A stretch of DNA of 24,622 nt from Chara braunii (lineage: Eukaryota; Streptophyta; Charophyceae; Charales; Characeae): positions 4,979,254-5,003,875 of the forward strand of contig BFEA01000005.1 of NCBI GenBank assembly GCA_003427395.1, in the 5' to 3' direction. Of this stretch, positions 16,481 through 24,622 are shown piece after piece; the stretch's first letter is position 1, and every line of letters starts with the position of its first letter. Made by a program: the position numbers and the translations under genes. The notes under the pieces are model-generated. The model made no database searches, was not told the origin of the DNA, and saw nothing but the letters and a program-made list of their open reading frames with translations.

Positions 16481-17080
16481 TTAGATATGAGGCGAGGGAC
16501 GAGTCAGCCCATTTGAGTGGGATGTTCTCGTTCCAGATCTCGAGAAGGGAGCCGCAATTGTGTTCGCTGGCCATTTTTGTGGCAATAGGTTCTTCAGATA
16601 TATGGATTCTAGTCGTTTATTCCTAGGCAACTTCTCATTCAGTTTTGCCAAGAACTCAGCGTCTAATACCCCTTGCACCCACATCTGACTGAGGAGGTCT
16701 CTATCTTCCTCGATAAAAACTAACAGCGGGATTAACCTTAATCCTTCTGACATCAATGCGGGCAACCTGTCCCGAGATATGCACGCATCCAATACCGGGG
16801 CAAAGATTTTAAGGTTCTTACTTTGCAGTTCTAGATAAAATTTCGGCAGTGCCATGTCCGGTACAAGTCTGATCAGGAACCGGTTTTCGACCAGGTCTCT
16901 TGCAGCAAAGAGGATCACTTGAGGGGTGATAGGTTCTTCTACCGGTCTTGCTGGGAAACAAACTTTTCCATCTTCAGTTTGCCATGTGATGATGTGGATG
17001 TTGTTGTCAGACAATGTACAAATAAAAGGTATTAGCCACTTTTTCAGGCCTGCGGCCTCTTTCTGTATCGATGTTACCAT
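16481..17080 (-). CDS. 199-codon ORF between LINE ORF1 and endonuclease, unknown
   Basis: The frame is intact and starts at an ATG that overlaps the stop of the ORF1 linker frame as ATGGTAA (17074-17080). It ends 21 bases before the ATG that would open the endonuclease frame. The product contains Lys-Lys-Trp-Leu-Ile-Pro-Phe near its N-terminus and many hydrophobic strands (Leu-Ile-Arg-Leu-Val-Pro, Leu-Ile-Pro-Leu-Leu-Val-Phe). Its C-terminus is Arg/Ser/Thr-rich. I recognise no domain; there are no Cys or His clusters. It may be the C-terminal part of ORF1 displaced by a frameshift, or a separate coupled ORF. It is one of the few undamaged stretches in this LINE. Confidence 0.55.
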   Translation of the reverse strand: MVTSIQKEAAGLKKWLIPFICTLSDNNIHIITWQTEDGKVCFPARPVEEPITPQVILFAARDLVENRFLIRLVPDMALPKFYLELQSKNLKIFAPVLDACISRDRLPALMSEGLRLIPLLVFIEEDRDLLSQMWVQGVLDAEFLAKLNEKLPRNKRLESIYLKNLLPQKWPANTIAAPFSRSGTRTSHSNGLTRPSPHI

Positions 17081-18732
17081 TCGTTACTTCGGGATGTTTT
17101 AGATCTTGGCATAGGGAAAGCTTGTCCATTCCCGATATATCCCGATGCTGGCGAGGTTGCTGCGCTTCCAATTGAGGTCCGAGAGACTTCTCGTGTTAGC
17201 TCATCTGCCTGCTGTTCCCCTCTCACTAACTCCTGCATGCTGGAGGAGGCACCATTCCTGGTTGTTCTAGCTATTTTTAACGACGATTGTCCTCTCGTGC
17301 TTCTCGAGAAGGGGACCAGTGCAGAGGAAGAGGTTTCTTCCTCTGCCAACCTAGAGCCTATCGCCTGACGCCTGCTGCTTGCTGGCAATTTTGAGTGTAT
17401 GTATCTATACAGAGGCTGGCCTCCTCTCCGCGGAGATTCGGTGCCTGGAGGTAGTGGTTCCTCCTCCTGATGCAGTGTAGCCACGTGCAACAATCTTGGC
17501 CATTGTTGTCTTGGGAGACGGTACGATCCTCCCGGTTCAGGGTGGGCGGTCGGGTGTGACCCTAGGCCGGTTGTTAGGAGGGCATCTCCTGATGGGTGTG
17601 CATCAGCGCCATAACCTGCTCTGCGCTCAACTCCTGGCGAGAAGATAGGGTTGGACATAGTGCACATTCTCTGTATTGGCTCTGCCTGTGGGGGTGGTGA
17701 GTGGTACGAGCCCCCACTTCGGGAGGCTGCGGGTCGGTCTGCTGAGGGTCGAAGCTCTTCCTGGTAACGGGGTGAACCTCGACTTTGTCTCGACCTCCCT
17801 CTCCGCAGCTCATTCCAAGTTCCGAATTGACATATTTTCCAACAGATCTCCAATTTCCCTGTCCACATCCTGATTACCTCGTCTATTCATGGGGCAGGTG
17901 TTCCTCCTGGTGCACTCATCCAAAGTGTGGTTGTACCATTCACACTTCGTGCAGTAGGGTGTGGCCGATGAAACTAACTTGACCTCTATCATGTTCCCCT
18001 GCCTTGTTCTCACCCAGATCCGATCGACTAACCTCGATCTCACATTTAATGTTGGCCAGTCTCGGGTCCGTAGGGGAATCCCGAGCGACTGGGCCTATCA
18101 CATATGCCAATGCTGATTTGAAGTAAGCATCAAGATTCAAGAGACACTTGCAACCCCATAACCCAAAAAGTTATTTCCTCTTCCACACTGCGAAATTCCT
18201 TCCAGTCCGATTTTGTCATCTAGAGTTTCGTCTCGAAGTAGTAGCTTCTCCCTCTAAGTTGAACGACACCCTCGCCCTGATTTACCATCCATTCAGCTAC
18301 TACCTTATCTTTTGACACATAGGAAATCATGTTTGGTCCTTCGAACTTAGCCCGACCGCTATTGACCGGGAGATTAAAGATGTCATCCCTCCTCCACCCA
18401 TTTTCGTAAGCACGCACGAGATCCTCCTTTACTTTCCTCGGTAAGTCCCTCATTGCTTCTCTAAACAAGATTACCACCGTTCTTTCCATCAACCATCGGA
18501 TTTTAATCTCGTCAAAATCCCCATCTACAGTCGCTACAGCCTCATTACCATCGATTGTGACATCATCGAAGGGAATTTCATCGGGCATAATGCCCTCATC
18601 ATAGCACATTGACATCAGTTGTTTGACCCTTTCGTCGAAAGGGTCATCTGGGGGTATCCGAGCGCCTAGGGAGGAACGCCCTCCCACAGAGGCATGGTTC
18701 TTCCTTTCCAGTTCCACTGCTGCTTCCGCCAT
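17074..18732 (-). pseudogene. LINE ORF1: DUF4283-like N-domain, CCHC knuckle, Pro/Ser/Arg linker
   Basis: ORF1 proteins bind LINE RNA. The ATG at 18730-18732 opens 170 codons with an acidic N-terminus and the pattern of the plant ORF1 N-domain, including Tyr-Glu-Asn-Gly-Trp near 18408. A TAG (18220-18222) replaces a Trp that the related second LINE still has. Homology continues in other frames, with Ala-Asn-Ile-Lys near 18050. A frameshift near 18040 leads into Trp-Val-Arg-Thr-Arg and an exact C-x2-C-x4-H-x4-C knuckle (17912-17953). Another shift near 17830 enters a low-complexity Arg/Ser/Pro linker that is open to TAA at 17074. Domain order and lengths fit plant L1-type ORF1. Confidence 0.82.
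17912..17953 (-). other. CCHC zinc knuckle coding site in LINE ORF1
   Basis: The residues Cys-Thr-Lys-Cys, four residues, His, four residues, Cys fit C-x2-C-x4-H-x4-C exactly. This is the gag-type knuckle that follows the N-domain in plant LINE ORF1 proteins. All four ligands are present. Confidence 0.85.
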
Positions 18733-20384
18733 AGTCGTTCATGGCTTGCGTTCCCTGTGTTAGTCTATGGAGATCCGTGCCCTTAATCTAGGTTCCGCTG
18801 ACCTGGCTTGAATTTACGTGCTCTACATCTATTTCCACGCGGCTGAGCGATGGTAGTGGTGGTAGATTTAGTTAGGGCGTTTGGGTAGAGGGTTCCGCCT
18901 TTGAGAGATGGCGCTCAACTTCCGCTTGTTCTGCCACTTCTCTTCGCGTAATTGCCCCGAGTGATAACCTGCATTCATCCACATTGTCCGATCGGGAGGG
19001 TTACTAGATTTGCATCCACGGGTGAGAGTAGTATACAGTAGGAGACTGCTACTCTAGAGATCGACCACCCGGTCTAGTGATTTTCACTAAAGGCGTGTAG
19101 CCCTACCGGCTCCAAGGATAATGGGAAATGGACAGAATCCAAGCACGCGTGAAAACCAGGGACCATCGTTCACCCAACACTATTCCTCTCATCTACGGAC
19201 GGCGGTGAAATGTTAATGGGAAGGAGACTTAGAAGTCTACGGAATCAATCTACCCAGGAGCGACATCATTATGTAACCAGTATTTGGGAATGACAGGGGG
19301 ATGAAGCCACACGCAGTGAACTTCACAAATAGATGGGAGTCTTGGTGTCCTTACCCTTTCTCCGTACTGATTTCGATCAGTATACCACCGGCTGCACCGA
19401 GCTTTGCTAGGCATGCTCGAGGACATTCGTTCTCCGGAGTAGGTCTCTCTAAGACTTCTATCTGCAGACGGTGCACAAGTCTTACTGTGGTAAACAACTG
19501 TCCCGAGGCAGAGCTATGACCATCATGTGAAAAAGGGGCATACCGTGAGAGGTCAAGTCGCTATGGGTGAGCCCTAGCGAGCCGCTTTCATCATGGTAAC
19601 TGCGTGTCATGGCGGCACGGTAACACTTGATAGGCCGGGTGGCCGCAATGCTAGACTGAGCCAGGCCGGCAAAGTGAGTCCGCGAGCGCAAAACGGAGTC
19701 GTCGGATGCGTCCCCTCCTGCTCCCCTTTCGGTCGTTTTCAATGTACTGTCGTGCTGAGCTATGCTGCCTGAACTCGTTGAGGAAAAGCAAACCAGAAAA
19801 AAATGCGGCCCTGGGTAGGGGCAGCGACGACGACAGCGACCTGGTAGCGCTATGTGGAGAACGACGGCGGCCTTTCGGAAGTGAAATGACACGGCGCCTT
19901 CCTCAAGCAGTGCGATCCATCACCGAGGTAAATCTTCGTCGATTTCAGTAACACCGAGGTTTACCATAACCTTGCACGTAGGAAAGCTTGCAGTCTTCCC
20001 GTGGAAAACCGAGAAGCTAGGTTATCAGCCGCACTCCCGAGCGAGCCCCGGACAACCACTACAGTACAAAGGAAGTAAACTGGCTACTTGGATAATTGGC
20101 CTGTTTAGCCAAGGGAGAAGGATACAAGTTGCTCTCGCCTGTCAGTGCAGGACCAAATGCTACAGACGTCATCAAATAGTCGGTATAAACTTTGCTGACC
20201 TACAGCCTGGGGGGTGGTTTGATTATTTATCCCAATTGTAATTGACTGGTTTGAATGTGTTTTTACCAGTACTCCCTAGAGTCTTGCCCGTTAACGCGCC
20301 ACAATATTAGGAAAAGTACGGACTACACATGAGCGTCCAAATTCATCCGACTAGAAACGTTTCTATTCTATTTTTCCCCACGGT
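18733..20384. other. Unassigned 1.65 kb between two head-to-head LINEs
   Basis: I find no reading frame with a domain and no RNA gene. The frames present (e.g. 19301-19519, 19706-19951, 19972-20241 on the plus strand) have no recognisable content. The part next to 18732 may be the 5' UTR of the minus-strand LINE. A small hairpin (GAGTAG 19026-19031 with CTACTC 19049-19054) is the only local structure I noted. Confidence 0.5.
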
Positions 20385-20440
20385 CGATAGTTGGGCTAAG
20401 TACTAGTGGTTTAAACCACCAGGACTTGGCCCAACTATCG
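20385..20440. repeat. 56-bp near-perfect palindrome
   Basis: Two 28-base arms meet with almost no loop at TTTAAA. The left arm reads CGATAGTTGGGCTAAGTACT..., and the right arm is its inverse with three mismatches. A third copy of the arm lies at 20566-20595, in the left-arm orientation. Confidence 0.9.
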
Positions 20441-20595
20441 ATGCCGAAAACGGGCTGCGCGCCGTTTCGTACCGAGCGCAACAAAAAAAATTGTTTTGGC
20501 TGGTGGCGCCAACCTTTAAGGGCGGTACCCGAGCCTCCGGAAGTTGTGGGGCAACGGCCCGCGGCCGATGTATGGGCCAAGTACTGGTGGTTTAA
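20411..20595. mobile_element. Possible 185-bp MITE-like element with 22-bp inverted ends and TTAA termini
   Basis: TTAAACCACCAGGACTTGGC.. at 20411-20432 is the inverse complement of 20574-20595 with a single mismatch. Similarity extends inward for about eight more bases (CGAT). Both outer ends are TTAA, the target duplicated by piggyBac-type transposons. The inner 140 bases contain no convincing ORF. The element overlaps the larger palindrome at its left end, as if a third arm had been added. A simple inverted duplication is the alternative. Confidence 0.4.
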
Positions 20596-20640
20596 CCGGA
20601 GAGTGAACGAATATCATGAAAAAAAGGTAGGATGAGAAGC

Positions 20641-20972
20641 ATGGGAAATGGAAACGAGGCTTCGCCATCATCTTCCCCCCCCCGCTCCCCCTCCAACATT
20701 CATTCAACCTCCGGTACTAACAGAGGATGATAAAACTAGGATAAGGGATATGTTGGGCAAATGCTACATTACGAGGATTCTTCCTAATGAGTTAGCGCCT
20801 AACCAAGTGGAAATTATGACGGATTATGTACGAGTCATTATTAATCCATAAATATACAAAGCCCAGGTGCAATGATTACAGGAGCACGCAGTGACGGTCT
20901 TCTTTGGAATGATTCGACATCTCTCCTCATCGATGTAAAGAAAAAGTCGATACGAATCTACGAGGATGGCTG
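20641..20972 (+). pseudogene. Second LINE, ORF1 N-domain first part (plus strand, decayed)
   Basis: The ATG at 20641 gives about 15 codons. A poly-C run near 20677-20686 then probably shifts the frame into 20648-20851. That frame reads Pro-Pro-x-Leu-Thr-Glu-Asp-Asp-Lys-Thr-Arg-Ile-Arg-Asp-Met-Leu, Lys-Cys-Tyr, Ile-Leu-Pro-Asn-Glu, and so on. It lines up with the ORF1 N-domain of the minus-strand LINE (Asp-Glu-Arg-Val-Lys-Gln-Leu, Met-Cys-Tyr, Ile-Met-Pro-Asp-Glu). Beyond a stop near 20849 the alignment continues in broken frames, with Val-Thr-Val-Phe-Phe matching Val-Val-Ile-Leu-Phe, to Tyr-Glu-Asp-Gly. A TGA within it lies where the other LINE has Trp. Confidence 0.65.
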
Positions 20973-21227
20973 AGCAACGGTAAGACCCTTAACATTCAGC
21001 CTAAAAGGGGTTTATTCCACAACGAGGCAAAAAACCTCGTCACCTATATAGCTACTGCACCTGAAATTGCAACTTGGATGAAAGCGAAAGCTGAAGTCAA
21101 CCTGGTATTAGACAACAAAAAATATACAGAATGCTTTTGCCCGTGGATGACAGAGAAACAATTGACGGAATGGCGGGATGCAATGCGCCTTTCGTATTTC
21201 TGGATTAGATATCTTCAAGTCCCGTAA
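20973..21227 (+). pseudogene. Second LINE, ORF1 N-domain second part
   Basis: An 84-codon stretch without its own start continues the ORF1 domain after a one-base loss at 20971. It reads Ser-Asn-Gly-Lys-Thr-Leu-Asn, Lys-Asn-Leu-Val-Thr-Tyr-Ile, Ile-Ala-Thr-Trp-Met, Pro-Trp-Met-Thr-Glu-Lys and Leu-Gln-Val-Pro, then TAA. The corresponding segments of the minus-strand LINE are Asn-Met-Ile-Ser-Tyr-Val, Val-Ala-Glu-Trp-Met, a stop followed by Met-Thr-Lys, and Leu-Gln-Val-Ser. The order and spacing agree, so these are paralogous LINE families. This copy keeps the Trp that the other has lost to TAG. Confidence 0.75.
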
Positions 21228-21461
21228 ACCTCTGCAGTTCAACCTTTTTTTTTTTTTTTTTTTTTTATTACGAAAACCACAAACTACATCTATTGGTGGG
21301 GAGCAACACCTGCTGGAAAACGGGTCCAACATCCCTTAAATACATTGTTTATTCTCCTTTCCAGGACAAAACTGGGCAGTCCGACCTCTTAGCCTTTAAG
21401 TTGTTGGATTTTTTAATTTTTCTTTTTTGGGGGCGAAAACCGCGAAACATTCATGCCCCCA
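21228..21461. other. Insertion of about 235 bp with a T tract in the second LINE ORF1
   Basis: In the minus-strand LINE the segment Leu-Gln-Val is followed almost at once by the Tyr-Phe-Lys-Ser segment. Here about 235 bases separate them, beginning with a run of about 22 T (21246-21267). A T run at the left fits a retroposed sequence on the minus strand with its poly-A tail. CGAAAACC occurs right after the T run (21273) and again at 21434, also after a T-rich run. No clear target-site duplication is visible. Confidence 0.45.
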
Positions 21462-21731
21462 GTGACGGTCATGACGCTTATTGAAACGACCATGAAAAAT
21501 GCATTTGGTTCTATCCTCAAGTCCTACCCCACCTTCAGCACCCCGGATTCCCCCAAGCTAAAGGACATAAGGTTTGACTTGATATCATCGACGAAGTGAA
21601 GATTTAAGGATTCCTTACTTATAGACTTATTAGAGGAGGGATGGTTTCAGATAGATATGGTGTGTGCGTCCACCTCATGGTGTGAAGCTTGTTGCAAAAC
21701 GAAAGATGGTGACGGTCGAAAAAAGAACTAA
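21462..21731 (+). pseudogene. Second LINE, ORF1 C-part with degenerate zinc knuckle
   Basis: Two short frames, 21462-21599 and 21609-21731, continue ORF1. The first has Met-Lys-Asn-Ala-Phe-Gly-Ser, then Asp-Ser-Pro-Lys-Leu-Lys-Asp-Ile-Arg-Phe, matching Leu-Asp-Ala-Tyr-Phe-Lys-Ser and Asp-Pro-Arg-Leu-Ala-Asn-Ile-Lys of the other LINE. The second has Gly-Trp-Phe-Gln-Ile and Trp-Cys-Glu-Ala-Cys, matching the region just before and in its CCHC knuckle. The His and last Cys of the knuckle are not visible in this frame. Confidence 0.65.
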
Positions 21732-22801
21732 CAGAAGCCAGGGGACGAAGAAGAGAATGAAAAACAAGGAGAAGGGAAAGGGGAACAACAAATGAGTACA
21801 AAAAAGGAGCTGAAAGGTGGGGGGGGTAAGAACTAGAATAACAAGGACGAATCTCTGGGTGGGAAAACCGGGCGGAAGGAAAGGGGACCTGGAAAAGAGA
21901 AGGAAAAGGGTAAGAGGCTGCAAAAAGAAAAAGTTAGGAGAAAGCGAAAACCGAAAAGGAAGGAAGGGAAAGTGAAGGAGAAGGCAGGACAAACCTCGAA
22001 GAATGAAAAGGAAGTAGAAAAATTCAGGGCGGACGAGGTGGATCAGCGAAGGTATATGCTCCCCAAACCTCCAGCAGAAAAGACACCAGTGAGGGAAGGT
22101 CAGAAAGACAACCTCTTCTAAAAAGAATAGGAAGGGAAAGCTAAACGAGAAAAGGTCGAACGAGAATGAAAACGAGGAAGCGGTTTTAACCTCAAATGAC
22201 AAAATGGAGATGGAATACAAGGGAAGTAGCCCACATAAAAGCGGTTATACCCAGGAGACGGAAGAGAAAGGATACTAGAAGGAGGGAACAGAAAGAGAAG
22301 AGCAAGTGGACAAGGATGAGAAAGAAGAAATATGGATAGAGATATCGGAGGAGGAGAAGGTGGATGATGAAAAATAGGGAAAGAAGAAGGGGAAGTGAAG
22401 AGAGAGGGTAAGCAGAGGCTAATAGATCTGAACAAACCACTGGAACAAATCCACGAGGAATGGGCAGATGTTAAAGATGGAACAAGGGAGGAAGGGTGGG
22501 AAGAGGGTTATAAGGAGGAAGTCTGCTATATTGAACTTCCCCCACACAGAAACCGCCTTCCTCCAGGGGCATCTCATAAGACATCTCAAAGAATAATCAG
22601 GTGTTAAACTCTGACTCAGACAGTGAAAGGGAAGAGGACGCATTCCATGGAATGAAAGATCAGACTGACTCCCTTTCAAAAAGATCAGAAAAAAGAATTT
22701 GTGTGTTCGAAAATTCAGCGTTCTACCCCCCAGCAAACTTGGTACTGGAAGGAAACTGGCAGAGCCTAACCCAAGAGACGGAGGGAGAGAAGAAGCAATA
22801 A
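21732..22801 (+). pseudogene. Second LINE, Lys/Glu-rich ORF1 linker (purine-rich strand)
   Basis: The plus strand is strongly purine-rich, and every frame gives Lys/Arg/Glu-rich protein with scattered stops. A better-preserved piece at about 22000-22120 (in a frame with Glu-Lys-Phe-Arg-Ala-Asp-Glu) and an open piece at 22601-22801 (Asp-Ser-Asp-Ser-Glu-Arg-Glu-Glu-Asp) look like the low-complexity C-terminal region of a LINE ORF1. I infer this from position after the knuckle. No endonuclease or RT motif follows, so this LINE is missing ORF2. Minus-strand frames here are Ser/Phe/Leu-rich shadows of the purine tract. Confidence 0.5.
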
Positions 22802-23615
22802 TTGAGCCAGAAAAGGAACCCACCTGGTCAAATACATGGAATGAAGGGGAGAAAGCCCAATCAGGAAAATGACAGAAAAACATGATTAGACCGCGGCTCC
22901 TGAGAGGGAGTACACAGAGGTTTGAATTTTCGTCAATGGCAAAGGAAAATCACACCTAGACCCACGATAATCGCCCTTACAGTACCTCGCACTCGATACA
23001 TCGGGTAATCGGTGGTCTAACACACAACCTATCTTTTGAATTATAAGTCACCAGCTAAAAACCCTCACATTGTATCCTTCTCGTAACATCAAGACAACCC
23101 ACCTCACCTCCCCACAGAAGTTCGAAGATGCGTGTCGACGTAGCCACCAACGCAGCATGCACAACTTACGGTTACTACGTGCCTAGGAGTTGGCAGACAG
23201 CGCCCACACAGTCTATGCAGCGACACAAATGTAGGACGAGACACTGTAAACAGAAATACAAAATACAAAATACCATCAGTTCATGTTCACAACGTCCATA
23301 GCCCAACTCTTCCTCGCTGTCATGCAAAACTCGATACACCGGTGGAACCCCTCGACCGGTTTCGCCCACGCCACCAACGTAGGTCTCCTCAGCAGGGTGA
23401 ACTCTGATGAGTTTGTGTGACCGTAAAGAGTAAGCGAAGGCCTTGCTCCCTCGTATAAATAACTTCCATGCGCCTGTGAACGCTATCGCTCGCGAGTCAG
23501 CAGGCAACTCGTTTCGGCCAGAGTCAAGAAACAGTGGAATACAAGAAAGTTGGTCGTCTGAACAGTCAGCGTCTCAGCCTAGCATCTACGTATACTTGCC
23601 TATAAATATCATTTC
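22802..23615. other. Unassigned sequence
   Basis: No reading frame with recognisable content is present on either strand and no LINE motif continues. TATAAATAA at 23455 is an isolated match to a TATA box without a gene behind it. Confidence 0.5.
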
Positions 23616-23793
23616 CGTACCCGGCCAGCCTAGTGGTCCAGGTTCTCCCCTTATGAGTCGCTTTCTCATACCCTGCTTGCCTAGTGGTCCGGGTTCTCCC
23701 CTACAAGTCTCTTTTTTGTACCCGGCTTGCCTAGTGGTCCGGGTTCAAAGGTCTAAAATTGCTAGCACTCGGCGTGCCTAGAGGTCCGGTGCT
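23616..23793 (+). repeat. Tandem repeat, unit about 50 bp, four copies
   Basis: CCTAGTGGTCC (the last copy CCTAGAGGTCC) starts at 23629, 23680, 23730 and 23777, with spacings 51, 50 and 47. Around it each unit has TACCCGGCTTG upstream and GGGTTC(TCCCC) downstream, with the fourth unit the most diverged. The unit has no evident promoter or coding role. Confidence 0.9.
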
Positions 23794-24134
23794 TACTGAC
23801 TATTCCGAGAAAAAGCCGTATTTCCCCACCCTAAAAACTCCGAAGAGCTACGGAACAACACATGCAAAACCTATACCCGAAATACCTAAGCCCCGTCTAC
23901 ATGTGTCCGCCCAACAAGAAGACCAACATAGAATCCGAAGGAATTAAAACACCAGATTCAAAACAATGGACTCAAAACACCGGCGACAAAGTAAAACGTA
24001 AGATATAGAGGACCGTTGGGCCAAAGAGCCTGATTTTCGCTCAGAGCGTCCAGTCCATGTATGGGCGCCCCTGCCTACCTACTATCAGGGATCTCAGAGC
24101 GTCCAGCATCCTCCTAGGCGTCTGATTGTCCGCA
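23794..24134. other. Unassigned sequence before the satellite
   Basis: I see no gene here. TCAGAGCGTCCAG is repeated directly at about 24040 and 24091. Confidence 0.5.
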
Positions 24135-24156
24135 GCCTTGGCTAAAACAGCCAAGG

Positions 24157-24157
<1 letters not shown>
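24135..24157. other. Perfect stem-loop next to the satellite
   Basis: GCCTTGGCT, AAAAC loop, AGCCAAGGC: nine base pairs and a five-base loop, directly before the (GA)n tract. There is no following T run, so it does not resemble a terminator. Confidence 0.8.
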
Positions 24158-24247
<90 letters not shown>

Positions 24248-24350
24248 GTGTGTTGGAAATGTGGTTGTGCAATTGCCCAAGTTCGACCATGTCGTTAAAG
24301 CAGAGTCTCACCACCTTTCCATCGCTCAGTTCCTCTTGCTCACACACAGA

Positions 24351-24381
<31 letters not shown>

Positions 24382-24493
24382 GGAGAGAGAGAGAGAAGTT
24401 TCAATGTTTACGTGTTTGTGTGTGTTTGTGTGTGTTTGTGTGTGTGTGTGTGCGTGTGTGTGTGTGAGAGAGAGAGAGAGGGAGAGAGAGAGG

Positions 24494-24563
<70 letters not shown>

Positions 24564-24622
24564 CAGACGTGTGTTGGAAAGGTGGTTGTGCAATTGCCTA
24601 AGTTCGACCATGTTGTTGAAGC
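24158..24622. repeat. Composite satellite: (GA)n, 56-bp box, (AG)n/(GT)n, period 321 bp
   Basis: A (GA)n run (24161-24244) is followed by a 56-base box starting ACGTGTGTTGG at 24246. Then come 47 bases of unique sequence, interrupted AG runs, a (GT)n tract (about 24416-24465) and a longer AG run (24467-24559). The 56-base box starts again at 24567 with four substitutions and runs to the end of the window. So at least one full 321-bp period and the start of a second are present. Coding frames through these repeats (Arg-Glu or Leu-Ser runs) are not genes. Confidence 0.9.

Larger units (their letters stand above)
12448..18732 (-). mobile_element. Non-LTR retrotransposon (LINE), minus strand, near full length, decayed
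   Basis: Reading the minus strand from 18732 downward gives, in the order of a plant-type L1-like LINE: ORF1 with an N-terminal RNA-binding-like domain and a CCHC knuckle, a 199-codon frame, an AP-type endonuclease, reverse transcriptase motifs 0-7, a post-RT domain and a Cys-His zinc ribbon. At least three nonsense codons and at least five frame changes break the frames. A 169-bp tandem duplication disrupts RT. The 5' end upstream of 18732 cannot be fixed from sequence alone, and the 3' end runs into the N gap. Confidence 0.9.

Noticed and set aside
21675-22440. Minus-strand frames rich in Ser, Phe and Leu
   Set aside because: They are complements of a purine-rich Lys/Glu-coding strand and lack any motif.
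23629-23746. tRNA-like gene in the ~50-bp repeat
   Set aside because: There is no acceptor stem pairing, no cloverleaf spacing and no anticodon arm; the likeness is limited to short box-like strings.
24041-24611. Arg-Glu and Leu-Ser repeat frames
   Set aside because: They are translations of (AG)n microsatellites, open simply because the repeat has no stop codons.

Overview
The window is intergenic, repeat-dominated nuclear DNA from a eukaryote. I see no host gene, rRNA or tRNA gene. A Ty3/gypsy LTR element with a primer binding site close to the plant initiator-Met type, a LINE whose ORF1 resembles the plant DUF4283 plus CCHC-knuckle kind, very long (AG)n tracts and an N gap together suggest a streptophyte. 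A large, transposon-rich charophyte genome such as Chara is my best guess, made from resemblance and not from a search.

Layout. (1) Bases 1-12267 hold one Ty3/gypsy element. Its 5' LTR is cut by the left edge of the window (1-1453). A primer binding site follows at 1461, then gag (1526-2713), a pol linker and protease (2719-4255), reverse transcriptase (4272-5324), RNase H (5321-5761), a PHD-finger-like cysteine module (5918-6079), integrase in three pieces (6197-7573), two extra downstream ORFs (7570-8058 and 8055-9155), and the 3' LTR (about 9770-12267). The two LTR copies differ at roughly 5% of sites in the first 330 aligned bases (hand count, mostly transitions). Pol carries many nonsense codons, several frameshifts and altered catalytic residues, so this copy is dead. 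(2) Bases about 12448-18732 hold a full-length but decayed LINE on the minus strand (ORF1 with a CCHC knuckle, a 199-codon ORF, then ORF2 with endonuclease, RT and a terminal zinc ribbon). (3) Bases 18733-20640 are unassigned except for an inverted-repeat structure at 20385-20595. (4) Bases 20641-22801 hold ORF1 of a second LINE on the plus strand, head-to-head with the first and badly decayed, with no ORF2. (5) Bases 22802-24622 hold unassigned DNA, a ~50-bp tandem repeat and a composite (AG)n/(GT)n satellite with a 321-bp period that runs off the right edge.

The most unusual content is the accessory coding capacity of the LTR element. A 178-codon ORF lies inside the LTR itself. A PHD-like finger lies between RNase H and integrase. 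Two ORFs follow integrase, and both start sites overlap the preceding stop as ATGA, which suggests a chain of termination-reinitiation. The 3' ORFs are the only parts of the internal region that remain fully open.
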